Shown: positions 19,577 to 28,744 of the stretch, in pieces | Position numbering within the stretch: the first letter of the stretch is position 1 | Layout of the letters: the number at the start of each line of letters is the position of its first letter | DNA from: Allomuricauda sp. CAU 1633 | GTDB lineage: Bacteria; Bacteroidota; Bacteroidia; Flavobacteriales; Flavobacteriaceae | Length of the DNA: 64,000 nucleotides | Direction: 5' to 3' | NCBI RefSeq assembly: GCF_017313225.1 | Contig: NZ_JAFLNE010000001.1 | Location: forward strand, 62,001 to 126,000 | Made by a program: the position numbers and the translations under genes | The notes under the pieces: generated by a model | Databases searched by the model: none | Told to the model about the DNA's origin: nothing | The model's input: the letters and a program-made list of their open reading frames with translations, nothing else

Positions 19577-20689
19577 TCACTCCTCGAAGTCTATTACTTT
19601 GTAATAAGCTTTTTTAGGTTGGAACTCCTCATTGAACAACAAGGGATAGTTTTTTCTTCCGCGAACAGGAAAGTTATCCAACCATGAATGCCGATCTGAG
19701 ATGTTCCAAAAAGTCACCCCAGTGAGCGTGTCTCCAAAATCTCTAAAAACGCGAAAGAGCATCTCGTACTGTTCAATCTGTTTCTGCTCCTGCTCGGGTT
19801 TAAAGGCATCATCCTCATCCTTGGGCAGGGGATCCCTCTGGCTGTGTTCTTTATGATAAACAGAAACATCAAGCTCGGTGATTTGTACTTCAACCCCCAA
19901 AGAAGCATACTTCTCAATGGCATCCCTTAGCTCTTGTTCAGTGGGCTCATAAATGGAAAAGTGCCCTTGGATTCCTATCCCATGAATGGGAACCCCAGCA
20001 TCTTGAATCATTTTTACCAGCTTGTAAATTTTGTCTCGTTTTATGGGATGTACGGCACTATAGTCGTTGTAAAACAACTTTAGGTCAGGGTCTGCTTCAT
20101 GGGCGTACTCGAATGCCTTAATGATGAAATCCTCACCGCATATTTGATACCACGGAGAGTCTCGTAAAAACTCATCTTCATTGTCTGAAATGGCCTCGTT
20201 GACCACATCCCAAGCATAAATCTTGCCCTTGTACCGCTTTACCACCGTGGTGATATGATCTTTTAAACGTTGGAGCAATACCTCCTTGCTTACCTGATTT
20301 CCATCGTCGTCTTTGAAAAGCCAATTCCCGGCTTGGTTGTGCCAACAAAGTGCATGACCCCGTAACTTTAGGTTATGTTGTACCGCAAAGTCGGCAATCT
20401 GATCCGCGTACTCCCAATTGTATCGATTTTCTTCTGGATGGATTGGACCCATTTTCATGACATTCTCGGGCGTCATACTATTGAAATGCTTTAAGATCAA
20501 TTCGGCGCTTTCTCCTTCCAAGGCTCTTGGTGAAACCGCTACCCCAACAGGAAAATGATCCTTGTAATAATCCTTAAGACCTTTTTCTGATGTTTCTTCT
20601 TGGGAATATCCCATAAAAATTGCCGATACCATGGCTAGTACCGTTAACAAAAAGCATTTAAGCTTGCTGTTGTCTGATTTTGTGTTCAT
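19577..20689 (-). CDS. GH10 endo-beta-1,4-xylanase (second copy)
   Basis: A 370-residue GH10 xylanase. The start is set at the ATG at 20689 (MNTKSDNSKLKCFLL), giving a signal peptide that ends near GYSQ; the in-frame ATG at 20767 would put the operator and the -7 box inside the gene. Acid/base Glu165 is in WDVVNEAISDN and nucleophile Glu272 in QITELDVSVY; GHALCWH, FYNDYS and TFWNISDRHSWL are present. Unlike the GH10 at 6.3-7.5 kb it has no lipobox, so the two probably work in different places. It stands alone with its own promoter and operator. Confidence 0.93.
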   Translation of the reverse strand: MNTKSDNSKLKCFLLTVLAMVSAIFMGYSQEETSEKGLKDYYKDHFPVGVAVSPRALEGESAELILKHFNSMTPENVMKMGPIHPEENRYNWEYADQIADFAVQHNLKLRGHALCWHNQAGNWLFKDDDGNQVSKEVLLQRLKDHITTVVKRYKGKIYAWDVVNEAISDNEDEFLRDSPWYQICGEDFIIKAFEYAHEADPDLKLFYNDYSAVHPIKRDKIYKLVKMIQDAGVPIHGIGIQGHFSIYEPTEQELRDAIEKYASLGVEVQITELDVSVYHKEHSQRDPLPKDEDDAFKPEQEQKQIEQYEMLFRVFRDFGDTLTGVTFWNISDRHSWLDNFPVRGRKNYPLLFNEEFQPKKAYYKVIDFEE

Positions 20690-20733
20690 TTGTAAAATTT
20701 TAAGTGCAAAAGATTGATTATCAGTGATTCTTT

Positions 20734-20741
20734 CAAAGATA
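20734..20741 (-). promoter_or_regulatory. Bacteroidota -7 box for the second GH10 gene
   Basis: On the minus strand this reads TATCTTTG, matching TAnnTTTG. It lies 12 bp downstream of the operator and 44 bp upstream of the ATG at 20689, so it fixes that start rather than the more upstream ATG at 20767. Confidence 0.6.
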
Positions 20742-20753
20742 CTGAAAAGTAAA

Positions 20754-20765
20754 ACAATCGATTGC
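20754..20765. promoter_or_regulatory. LacI-type operator upstream of the second GH10 gene
   Basis: ACAATCGATTGC, containing the perfect 10-bp palindrome CAATCGATTG shared with the 11772 copy. It sits just upstream of the -7 box on the minus strand, close to where the -33 element would be. This links the second xylanase to the same regulon as xylB and GH67. Confidence 0.68.
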
Positions 20766-20803
20766 ATAAAAGTGTAGTCCAGCGGAAAAAGTGCAATCCC
20801 GCT

Positions 20804-21493
20804 TTATCCCAAGATATTTTTTAGAAAATGGTCTTTATAGGCACGGCCCAAGGGTATTTTTGAGCCATCGATAAGGTAAACCAGATTTCCCGATATACGG
20901 TCTATTTTTTTTGTATTCACAATATGCGATTTGTGAACTTGGAAAAAATGGGGCGGTCCCAAAATATCCACCCAATGGCGTAAGGGCTCATTGGAAAGTA
21001 CCTTTCTTTTATCGGTACGGATTTCTGTGTAGTCAGAATCAGAAGAAATGGCTAGAATGTCATCTACGGAAACCTTGATGTGTTCGTGGCTGGATTTGAC
21101 ATAAATCTCACTAATTTGATTTGATGTAACGGCTTCTTCGTGTTCTTGTTTCATGCTGGCCTTGTTCACCGCCTGTAAAAAGCGTTGAAAGGAGAACGGT
21201 TTTAGTAAATAATCCACCACGTTGAGATCATACCCTTCCAAAGCATATTCAGAAAAAGCAGTGGTGAGGATCACATGGGGGGCACTGGGAATGCTTTTTA
21301 AGAACTCTATACCATTTATCTTGGGCAAGTGGATGTCCAGGAACATCAAATCCACCGGTTTCTCATTCAAAAATTCCATGGCCTGTAATCCATCGGAAAA
21401 TGTTCCCACCAACTCAAGATGGTTGACATCTTCAATGAATTTTTTAAGAATTCGTTGGGCAGGCGGTTGATCTTCAACAATTATACATCTCAT
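20804..21493 (-). CDS. LytTR-family response regulator
   Basis: A 229-residue two-component regulator. The receiver domain (1-120) has the acidic pair at EDQP, phospho-acceptor Asp53 in MFLDIHLPKING, and the conserved Lys in LLKPFSFQRF. A LytTR DNA-binding domain follows (about 130-229) with FFQVHKSHIVNTKKIDRI and IPLGRAYKDHF. It is the second gene of a pair with the LytS-like kinase 6 bp upstream. Its targets are unknown. It lies next to the second GH10 gene, but there is no direct sign that it controls it. Confidence 0.92.
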   Translation of the reverse strand: MRCIIVEDQPPAQRILKKFIEDVNHLELVGTFSDGLQAMEFLNEKPVDLMFLDIHLPKINGIEFLKSIPSAPHVILTTAFSEYALEGYDLNVVDYLLKPFSFQRFLQAVNKASMKQEHEEAVTSNQISEIYVKSSHEHIKVSVDDILAISSDSDYTEIRTDKRKVLSNEPLRHWVDILGPPHFFQVHKSHIVNTKKIDRISGNLVYLIDGSKIPLGRAYKDHFLKNILG

Positions 21494-21499
21494 ATTCCT

Positions 21500-22501
21500 T
21501 TATGCTTTTTCGAGTTCCAGCCTTAGGTATACAATATAAGAGTTGTTTTCTTCATTTATCTCCAAACGGTGTTTGTTGGGGTATAAAAGTTCCAATCGCT
21601 TTTGAACGTTCCGCAGCCCAATTCCCTTGGCTACCGTATCCAAACTGGGTACGGACTCAAAGTTGTTCTTACAATGAAACTCTAAAACGGAGTCGCTCAT
21701 TTTTACGGAAATATCTATTTCAATATCTGAAGATTGCCCAGATTGACTGTGTTTAAAAGCATTTTCTATGAACACGATCAAAATAAGTGGCGCAATCTTA
21801 TAGCCAGACTTTATATTGACCGTTTCAAAATTAACATCTCCCCTGTTCTCAATCTGAAGTTTATACAAGCGTATAAAATTATCCAGTTGCTCAATTTCCT
21901 TTTTTAGGGAAACAAACTGCTCTTTGGATTCATACAGCATATACCGCAATACCCCACTCATCTCCAAAATAATCTCTGGGGTCTTAGGTGAATTCTGCAA
22001 TGCGTAGGAATAAAGGTTGTTCAAGTTGTTGAACAAAAAATGGGGGTTGATCTGCGATCGCAAGAACTGGAGTTCACTTTCTTGGATGGTGGATTGAAGT
22101 TCGTCTATCTCATCTTGTTTCTGAAGTGCATCCCAACCAAACTTACAACCGGAAAGCATGATCATAGTGGGCAATACCGTCAACAAAGAAACGTATATGC
22201 CAGGGAACTTGTCACCTCTTGGAGTGCCGGCAAAGAAAATGGGTTCCAAAATCAATTCTTCAATACCAATAACGCAAGTTACCACAACGGCGAACCCGAG
22301 AAAAAACTGCCAATATTTTTTTTTGTACAAATACTTGGGCATTAAATAGTAGGTTACAGAAACCGTGGCAAGACTATAAAATAGTCTAAAAAGTACTTTA
22401 TCCACATTAATGGTTGCTCCTTCATTTCTATCAAAAGAAAAGAAAAGCAGTATGATGACATGCAGTACAATTTGAAAAAAAAGCTCTTTTCTAGAAATCA
22501 A
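21500..22501 (-). CDS. LytS-like sensor histidine kinase
   Basis: A 333-residue membrane kinase of the His_kinase (LytS/YpdA) type. About four hydrophobic segments lie in residues 10-120 without a large periplasmic sensor domain. A coiled linker then leads to the phospho-acceptor His154 in SQINPHFLFNNLNNLYS, and the ATPase part has FIENAFKHS and KGIGLRNVQKRLELLYP. It is paired with the LytTR regulator immediately downstream. The signal sensed is unknown; such short sensors often respond to the membrane or to a partner protein. Confidence 0.9.
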   Translation of the reverse strand: MISRKELFFQIVLHVIILLFFSFDRNEGATINVDKVLFRLFYSLATVSVTYYLMPKYLYKKKYWQFFLGFAVVVTCVIGIEELILEPIFFAGTPRGDKFPGIYVSLLTVLPTMIMLSGCKFGWDALQKQDEIDELQSTIQESELQFLRSQINPHFLFNNLNNLYSYALQNSPKTPEIILEMSGVLRYMLYESKEQFVSLKKEIEQLDNFIRLYKLQIENRGDVNFETVNIKSGYKIAPLILIVFIENAFKHSQSGQSSDIEIDISVKMSDSVLEFHCKNNFESVPSLDTVAKGIGLRNVQKRLELLYPNKHRLEINEENNSYIVYLRLELEKA

Positions 22502-22784
22502 TTCGGTTCAATTAAATCAAGAATCAAAACTATGGATAATAACTGTGCGGAGAAAAACTGTTTCGCCAACAACAAAGTTAAGCCCATGAACAACACCTTA
22601 GCTATAGTTTTCTCCAAACCAGTTGATTAGGGGCAAACCTAGGTCGTTCACAGAAAATTGTTTAAACTTCCATGAGGTTTCACCAAATTGATCCTTTAAT
22701 TTTAAGATCAAGGTTTTAAATATTAGTATACTTTAATACCTGAAACAAATAATACGAGCACTAACACTAAAATTCAATCACAAC

Positions 22785-23345
22785 ATGAAAAAAGTAACAT
22801 TAATTTTTGCATTAGTATTCGGTTTGGCCGCCACTGCACAGTCCACATGGAAATCTGATGCAGCCCACTCCAAAGTGGGGTTTGCCATTACCCACCTTAT
22901 GATTTCTGAAGTTGAAGGCCATTTTGGGGAGTTTGACATTACGGCCACAGCAACGGATGCTTTTGAAGATATCGCCTTTACCGTTGATATTAAGACCACA
23001 AGTATAGATACCGATAACTCCAGAAGGGATGATCATTTGAGAAGTGATGATTTTTTTGCGGTTGAAAAGCACCCATCCATTACTTTTAAAACCACAGGGT
23101 ATGAGAAAACAGGGGACAAAACCTTTTCATTGACGGGAGATCTTACCATGCACGGTACTACAAAACCCGTAACCTTGGAAGGAAAGGTAAACGGTATCAT
23201 AACCGACCAACGAAGCCAAAAATTAAAGGCCGGCCTTAAAATTACGGGCACCGTGAACCGATTGGAATTTGGTGTGGGTGGCGACACCCCTTCTTTGGGG
23301 GATGATGTAGACCTTACCATTAACCTTGAAATGGCACAACAATAA
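22785..23345 (+). CDS. YceI-family periplasmic lipid-binding protein
   Basis: 186 residues with a signal peptide (1-18, ending AATAQ) and the YceI lipocalin-like barrel: WKSDAAHSKVGFAITHLMISEVEGHFGEFD, SIDTDNSRRDDHLRSDDFFAVEKHPSITFKT, LTMHGTTKPVTL and VNRLEFGVG. YceI proteins bind isoprenoid or other lipids in the periplasm. It is followed by a terminator and then by a PepSY gene in the same direction. Both are flanked by kinase/regulator pairs that are natural candidates for their control, though nothing in the sequence proves this. Confidence 0.92.
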   Translation: MKKVTLIFALVFGLAATAQSTWKSDAAHSKVGFAITHLMISEVEGHFGEFDITATATDAFEDIAFTVDIKTTSIDTDNSRRDDHLRSDDFFAVEKHPSITFKTTGYEKTGDKTFSLTGDLTMHGTTKPVTLEGKVNGIITDQRSQKLKAGLKITGTVNRLEFGVGGDTPSLGDDVDLTINLEMAQQ

Positions 23346-23370
23346 CATCAGAATAAAAAATGACTTTAAA

Positions 23371-23408
23371 AGGGCCAAATTGTCTTTAAGATTTGGTCCC
23401 GCTTTTTT
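23371..23408 (+). terminator. Intrinsic terminator after the YceI gene
   Basis: GGGCCAAAT pairs with ATTTGGTCCC (one bulged base) around a 10-nt loop and is followed by GCTTTTTTT. It ends the YceI transcript before the PepSY gene. Confidence 0.72.
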
Positions 23409-23441
23409 TAATGGGGCTATTTTTGCCCCAAAGTTCAAATT

Positions 23442-23951
23442 ATGGGAAGAAAATCAGAAAACACATTCAGGGAAATCCATCGCTACCTAGGGTTCTTTTT
23501 GGCAGGCATCATGGCTGTTTATGCCATAAGTGGCATTGTGCTCACATTTAGAAACACGGATTACATGAAGAGTGAAGTACAAATGCAGGCCACCCTGGAA
23601 CCTAATCTCCAAGAGGAAGCCTTGGGTGCCGCTTTAAGAAAAAGAGGGTTTAAGGTCGATAAAACCGAAGGTGACCTCATGTATTTTAACGGGGGAACCT
23701 ATAACATAAAAACCGGTGAAGCTTCCTATACTGAAAAACGTTTGCCCAAAATTTTGGACAATATGAACAAACTCCATAAGATGCACTCTGGCCACCCCTT
23801 GTTCTGGCTCGGTATTTTCTTCGGACTTGCGCTTTTGTTCTTTGCGGTATCTGCCTTCTTTATGTTCCGGCCCAAAGCTCCCATTTACAAAAACGGGCTG
23901 TATTTTGCCGCAGCGGGTTTTGTATTGACAGTGATATTGCTATTTGTATAG
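23442..23951 (+). CDS. PepSY-domain membrane protein
   Basis: 169 residues. A first membrane helix (about 13-31, YLGFFLAGIMAVYAISGIVLTF) is followed by a short PepSY-like soluble part, then two C-terminal helices (about 118-141 and 149-169). The start resembles the PepSY-TM family (HRYLGFFLAGIMAVYAISG), but it is much shorter than the iron-reductase-like PepSY-TM proteins. A role in a periplasmic interaction or membrane redox is possible. It converges on the second LytTR gene with a 13-bp gap. Confidence 0.75.
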   Translation: MGRKSENTFREIHRYLGFFLAGIMAVYAISGIVLTFRNTDYMKSEVQMQATLEPNLQEEALGAALRKRGFKVDKTEGDLMYFNGGTYNIKTGEASYTEKRLPKILDNMNKLHKMHSGHPLFWLGIFFGLALLFFAVSAFFMFRPKAPIYKNGLYFAAAGFVLTVILLFV

Positions 23952-23964
23952 TCTTTTTTACTGT

Positions 23965-24693
23965 CTAAAGCCCTAAACTATCAAAAAAAGTGGCTTTGTA
24001 ACTATCCCCAATAGGAATCCTTACGTCATTAATCACAATCCGGTTTCTCTGAACGGTTTTAATGGAAGCGATGTTGACCACAAAGGATTTGTGTACCCGT
24101 AAAAATTGACTTGATGGAAGCTTATCCAGAATTTCTTTGAAACTCATTAAGGTGAGTATGGTTTTGTTGGTTCCTGCAATATGAATTTTGAGGTAATCCT
24201 TCAGGCCTTGAATGTATTCAATATCATCCAAATTGATTTTTACGCTCTCGTATTCCGCCTTTACAAATATATACTCATTGGATTGCCCCGTTTGTCCATG
24301 CGATGGAAATACATTGTTGCTCACGGGAGTTGCATTTCTATAGGCCAAAATTTCCTTGGCCCTAGAAATGGCCTTGATGAATCTATTGTAGGGTATAGGT
24401 TTTACCAGATAATCTATGGCATTCAGGTTAAACCCTTCAACAGCATATTGGGAGTAAGCCGTGGTGAATATGAACATAGGAGTATTGTCCAACGATGTAA
24501 TAAAATCAATACCATTGATTTGTGGCATTTCAATATCACAAAAAATAAGGTCTATCTTTCTTTCCTTGATGACTGAAATGGCCTCCAGCGGATTGGTAAA
24601 TGTGCCCTCCAATTCCACAAAATCCACTTTCTGGCAATACTCCATTAAAACATCAATTGCCAAAGGCTCATCATCAATTATAATACACTTCAT
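23965..24693 (-). CDS. LytTR-family response regulator (second pair)
   Basis: 242 residues. The receiver has the DDEP acidic patch, phospho-acceptor Asp53 (IFCDIEMPQING) and the conserved Lys in LVKPIPYNRF. The LytTR DNA-binding domain is at about 140-242 (FLRVHKSFVVNIASIKTVQRN, IPIGDSYKATFF). It is the last gene of a three-gene run with a LytS-like kinase and a DUF4907-like protein. It is paralogous to the regulator at 20.8-21.5 kb, but the linker differs in length and sequence, so the duplication is not recent. Confidence 0.92.
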   Translation of the reverse strand: MKCIIIDDEPLAIDVLMEYCQKVDFVELEGTFTNPLEAISVIKERKIDLIFCDIEMPQINGIDFITSLDNTPMFIFTTAYSQYAVEGFNLNAIDYLVKPIPYNRFIKAISRAKEILAYRNATPVSNNVFPSHGQTGQSNEYIFVKAEYESVKINLDDIEYIQGLKDYLKIHIAGTNKTILTLMSFKEILDKLPSSQFLRVHKSFVVNIASIKTVQRNRIVINDVRIPIGDSYKATFFDSLGL

Positions 24694-24720
24694 TTGTTCT
24701 TGGCTTTTGTTTGCTCATTA

Positions 24721-25761
24721 TTACGTATCCAAAGTCATATCCACAACAAAGGTTTCGCCATCATCAGAAATATGCAGCCTGTGCGAATCTGGATATAACA
24801 ATTTCAGTCTGTTTTTAATATTTTCCAAACCCACTCCTGAATTTGGATCTTCCTTTCTTTGGACACCTATCTTGTTTTCCACCCTAAAATGAATGGAATT
24901 GTTTGCAATGGTAAAATTGATATCCACATAGGTTTTGCCCTCATAGTCTGTTCCATACTTAAAGGCATTCTCAATAAACGAAATAAAAAGCACCGGAGGT
25001 ATCTCTTTGCCTTTATACTCTCCTGATATTTTAAGGTTGACATTGGCACTGTCCGAAAGTCTTAGTCTCTGTAGCTGTACATAGTTTTTAATATATTCCA
25101 ATTCCTTGCCTAAAGGAACCATTTCTTTATCGGTCTCGTACAACATATACCGCATAAGCTCGGACAGGGATATTATGGCATCGGACGCAGTTCGCGAATT
25201 TTTTACTGTTAAGGAATAAATGGCATTGAGCGAATTGAACAGAAAATGTGGGTTCAACTGGGTCTTTAAAAACTGAAGCTCTGAACTCACCTTCTCATTT
25301 TCAACCTTCTTTCTTAAATCCTCATTTTTACGCCATTCCAAATACACTCTAAGAAAGGCACTCACAAATATGGGAGCACTCAAATTCAACATTGTGATCA
25401 ACTCTCGGATAAAGCGACCATCATAAGGCATGACATCTCTTCTTGGGAAATTTGGGGGCGGTGGTATCTTTGGTTCCGGCATAACTACATAATTTATGAC
25501 CAGTCCTATACCTATGATCAATAAAAGGCAAATAAAAATATAGTGTAGGGTTTTCTTTTTGAGCAATATCTTGGGTACCAGTAAAAAATAATTGAGGTAG
25601 AATAACAGCACCACGAGTATTAATCGGAATGCAAAGTTTGGTGGCACCTGTCTTAATTGAAAAAAGAAGGGAAAAAGGAAAAAGCCATATACCAACGCCC
25701 ATAGTAGAACATGAATAAGGAAAATCCGTATATGTCTCTTCTCCAAGGCCATAAACAACAA
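24721..25761 (-). CDS. LytS-like sensor histidine kinase (second pair)
   Basis: 346 residues. It has four likely membrane helices in residues about 12-145 with a short proline-rich periplasmic loop (PEPKIPPPPNFPRR). The acceptor His172 lies in TQLNPHFLFNSLNAIYS, and ATP-binding motifs include FIENAFKYG and GVGLENIKNRLKLLYP. It starts 1 bp after the stop of the DUF4907-like gene, so the two are translationally linked; the LytTR gene follows 27 bp later. The upstream DUF4907-like protein may be an accessory sensor (inference from linkage). Confidence 0.9.
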   Translation of the reverse strand: MLFMALEKRHIRIFLIHVLLWALVYGFFLFPFFFQLRQVPPNFAFRLILVVLLFYLNYFLLVPKILLKKKTLHYIFICLLLIIGIGLVINYVVMPEPKIPPPPNFPRRDVMPYDGRFIRELITMLNLSAPIFVSAFLRVYLEWRKNEDLRKKVENEKVSSELQFLKTQLNPHFLFNSLNAIYSLTVKNSRTASDAIISLSELMRYMLYETDKEMVPLGKELEYIKNYVQLQRLRLSDSANVNLKISGEYKGKEIPPVLFISFIENAFKYGTDYEGKTYVDINFTIANNSIHFRVENKIGVQRKEDPNSGVGLENIKNRLKLLYPDSHRLHISDDGETFVVDMTLDT

Positions 25762-26154
25762 TTAATCCTCCAAAATTACAACATCCAATGCTTCAATCTC
25801 GCTTTGGGTAATTTCTGGGGAAACTCTTTTCGTTATCTTTTCCATGACCAATTTGGCTACGCGTCTTGCATCAGTAGGCGAAGTAAAAGGTTTGGTGCCA
25901 TGCACCGCAGGAATAAACTCCTGTTTAATGAGCACTCTTTCCCCATGATAAATCTGATAGCCATACCCCTCGCCGGCCAGAATTACCTCCGCATGGATTT
26001 TAGAATCTTCCTTAACAGGCTCTGTGAACATTTCAACAAATCCGTAATAGGCTAACGCCATAAACAACACTGTAACGATTATAATCCCTGTTACTCGTAG
26101 CATATTCCTTAAATAAAATAGTAATGGGGCCAAGATGGTATTTGGTGACCCCAT
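25762..26154 (-). CDS. DUF4907-like small membrane-anchored protein
   Basis: 130 residues with a single N-terminal hydrophobic helix (MLRVTGIIIVTVLFMALAYYGF, about 18-39). A compact domain follows with GYGYQIYHGERVLIKQEFIPAV and FTSPTDARRVAKLVMEKI, the pattern of DUF4907. The biochemical role of this family is not known to me. It sits immediately upstream of the second LytS-like kinase and follows the Kelch lipoprotein gene by 43 bp, so it may serve as a periplasmic input to the kinase, or form a secreted module with the Kelch protein. Confidence 0.72.
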   Translation of the reverse strand: MGSPNTILAPLLFYLRNMLRVTGIIIVTVLFMALAYYGFVEMFTEPVKEDSKIHAEVILAGEGYGYQIYHGERVLIKQEFIPAVHGTKPFTSPTDARRVAKLVMEKITKRVSPEITQSEIEALDVVILED

Positions 26155-26197
26155 TACATCAACAAACGTAAGCTAATTTCTCCTTTGAATACTTTTT

Positions 26198-27193
26198 TTA
26201 ATCTTCGTCATCATACTCTTGAAAAGGGAAGAACTCGTCCAAATCATCCAAATAAAGGGTTCCTGTTCTTCCCATTCCCACAAATGCCCTATTAGCGTTG
26301 GAAAAAGCAATGGCATCTTGTCTTGTTGCTCCTTCAAATGATGTTTTTGCTTCCCAAGTATCGGAAGACGAATCATATTCCCAAACGGTATTGATCGCGC
26401 CGCTTCGCTCCCCACAGGCAATATATCCATAGCCATTTAAACTAAAGGCAACCGCATTGCTCCGGGTGATGGTGTATTCGTCCTCCTCATCCAAATCTGT
26501 CAATCTTGTCCAAGCTTCAGACGAAGGGTCAAACACCCAGAAATCATCCAAATACGTTCCATTGGAAACTCCTGTTCCTAAGTAGACCTTCTCTCCTAGG
26601 GTAAAGCTTGTGGCGGACCTTCTTTTATTGCCTCCAAAACCGACAAGCTCAGACCAAGTATCAGACGTAGGATCATACTTCCAAAAGTCTTTTCTATCAT
26701 TTTCACCATCATAGCCTGTTCCAAAGTATCCATACCCATTGGCACTAAAGGCAACGGCACTTCTCCTCTTGGTCTCGGTAAGCGATGCTGTCTGTGTCCA
26801 ACTGTTGCTGGAAGGGTCGTATGCATAAAAATCACTGAGTTCGTCCACCCCATCGTATCCAGAACCAATATACCCCTTGCCATTTACGGCAAATCCCACA
26901 GCGGCATTTCTAGGAGTACCAGGAAAATCTGCTTTTTGCGACCAATAATCCCCTTCTAAATCATATGACCAAAACGAATTTAAGTAATCATCACCATCAT
27001 AGCCTACACCCATGTAGCCTACATTATCAATGGTAAACCCCGAAACTCCACTTCTGGGACTTCCATCAAAAACGGACCGGTCTATCCAGTTTCCAATATC
27101 ATCTTCATCTTCATCATTGGAACAACTTCCAAGCAAAAAAATGGACAGCGTCAAAATAAACCCTGTTCTGTAATAGTGTATTGCCTTTTTCAT
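26198..27193 (-). CDS. Kelch-repeat lipoprotein
   Basis: The start is placed at 27193 (MKKAIHYYRTGFILTLSIFLLGSC), which gives a good lipobox; the ATG at 27229 adds 12 unlikely residues. Six Kelch-type repeats of about 47 residues follow, each with a GYGYFGTGYDG-like turn and a DFWKYDPTSDTWSE-like strand. Together they would build a six-bladed beta-propeller anchored to the envelope. These proteins bind partners or glycans rather than act as enzymes. It is the first gene of the run leading to the DUF4907-like protein, kinase and regulator. Confidence 0.85.
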   Translation of the reverse strand: MKKAIHYYRTGFILTLSIFLLGSCSNDEDEDDIGNWIDRSVFDGSPRSGVSGFTIDNVGYMGVGYDGDDYLNSFWSYDLEGDYWSQKADFPGTPRNAAVGFAVNGKGYIGSGYDGVDELSDFYAYDPSSNSWTQTASLTETKRRSAVAFSANGYGYFGTGYDGENDRKDFWKYDPTSDTWSELVGFGGNKRRSATSFTLGEKVYLGTGVSNGTYLDDFWVFDPSSEAWTRLTDLDEEDEYTITRSNAVAFSLNGYGYIACGERSGAINTVWEYDSSSDTWEAKTSFEGATRQDAIAFSNANRAFVGMGRTGTLYLDDLDEFFPFQEYDDED

Positions 27194-27415
27194 ACTGTGA
27201 TTAAAAGTTTCGTCAAAAGTACCCTTCAACCTACATGGTGAAAAAGGGAATATATAAATGCTGCGTTTTAACCTATAAACCCAAGAAAATCATCTACGAA
27301 CACCGTACCCCTGTTTGTAGTAAGAATTATGGGATTGGTCTTAAAAGAAACAGGGTTGGTCTATCTGCGTTTTACGGCCTTGGGAGTCCATTTACTTTTG
27401 GAGCAAACTAGGGTT

Positions 27416-28744
27416 ATGAAACACATTTTTGGACTCCTCTGTCCTTTATACTTATTCTTGGCCTCCTGCTCTTCCGAGAATTACAACAGCTCCGAATTTT
27501 TGGCTGGGGAAGCTTTTACCGATAGTAATCTACGGGTTGTGCTCTTGGATACATTGAGCGTGGAGACCTCCACCATGAAATTTGATAGCATTATCACCAG
27601 CCAATCTTCAAGAATGCTTGTTGGAAAATATACCGACAGCATCTTTGGTACCATAAAAGCATCAAGCTATGTAGGTATGGTTCCGTCCACGTTCACCATT
27701 GATAGTGAAGCGGAATACGATAGTATTGTGCTGTATCTGCATTTGGATAAATACTATTATAATGATACCCTCCAAACCAATACCATCCATGTAAAACAGA
27801 TTACAAAAACGTTAAAGCCACAAGAAGGGGACGATTTTTACAATACCGCCACTGCAGAGTATGACAGTGAGGATATTGGAACCTTATCCTATCTTCCCCG
27901 ACCCCTGGCTTCCGATAGTTTGGAGATTCGAATTTCCGATGATCTAGGAACAGATATTTTCACCAAACTGCAGGAAAAAACCATTACCTCCTCAGACCAA
28001 TTTAAAGACTACTTCAAGGGCGTGGCCCTTTTACCCGATGAAACGGACAATGGCTCCATTATTGGGTTCTCCAAAAGCACCACTGCCAGTTTTATGCGTT
28101 TGTATTTTAGTACCGCAGAGGAAAACTCACGGGAACAGGATTATTTGGATATTGATCTAGATCTATCTTCCTCACCCGCACCATTTTTTAATCAAATTTT
28201 GGCCGAAAATCCCATTGCCCCCCTTCAGACTTTAGTGGACAAAGAAATCAACCTGAGTAGTTCGGCCTCCAATGATCAAAGTTTTATCCAATCGGGGATA
28301 GGTATTGCTTCTCGGATTCAATTCCCCCATATCAAAAGTATTTACGACATCACGGGAAAGGGTACCATTCTAGATGCGGTCTTAAAGATAAAACCCTCCA
28401 ATGGTACTTATGATCACAAGCTTGTCCTACGGGATACCCTATCGCTCTATGTAGTGGACAGAAACAATGACCTTACCGAGCAATTGCTTTATGCTGAGAT
28501 TACCCCAGTGACCGGGATTTTAAATCGGGATAATGAGGAGTTCAACGATATCTATTATGAGATTTCCTTAGGAAGTTATATTGAAAAACTCCTGCTTGCA
28601 GAACGGGAAACCGAAGAGGCGTTGATTCTGTTGCCGGATGATTACGATTCTACCGTAGATCGTTTTGTGCTCAATGGAATGGACAACTCAGATTTTAGTG
28701 TGGTTTTGGAAGTAACCTATGCAATTTATGATGAAGATGAATAA
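27416..28744 (+). CDS. DUF4270-family lipoprotein
   Basis: 442 residues from the ATG at 27416 (MKHIFGLLCPLYLFLASCSS), chosen because it gives a canonical lipobox. The frame open from 27329 adds 29 residues with no signal character. The body resembles DUF4270 of Bacteroidota: a Ser/Thr-rich beta-sheet protein with repeated YDSIVLYLHLD, IKPSNGTYDHKLVLRDTLSLYVVD and LLPDDYDSTVDRFVLNG strands. It overlaps the following outer-membrane gene by 8 bp, so the two are translationally coupled and probably act together at the cell surface. The function is unknown. Confidence 0.82.
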   Translation: MKHIFGLLCPLYLFLASCSSENYNSSEFLAGEAFTDSNLRVVLLDTLSVETSTMKFDSIITSQSSRMLVGKYTDSIFGTIKASSYVGMVPSTFTIDSEAEYDSIVLYLHLDKYYYNDTLQTNTIHVKQITKTLKPQEGDDFYNTATAEYDSEDIGTLSYLPRPLASDSLEIRISDDLGTDIFTKLQEKTITSSDQFKDYFKGVALLPDETDNGSIIGFSKSTTASFMRLYFSTAEENSREQDYLDIDLDLSSSPAPFFNQILAENPIAPLQTLVDKEINLSSSASNDQSFIQSGIGIASRIQFPHIKSIYDITGKGTILDAVLKIKPSNGTYDHKLVLRDTLSLYVVDRNNDLTEQLLYAEITPVTGILNRDNEEFNDIYYEISLGSYIEKLLLAERETEEALILLPDDYDSTVDRFVLNGMDNSDFSVVLEVTYAIYDEDE

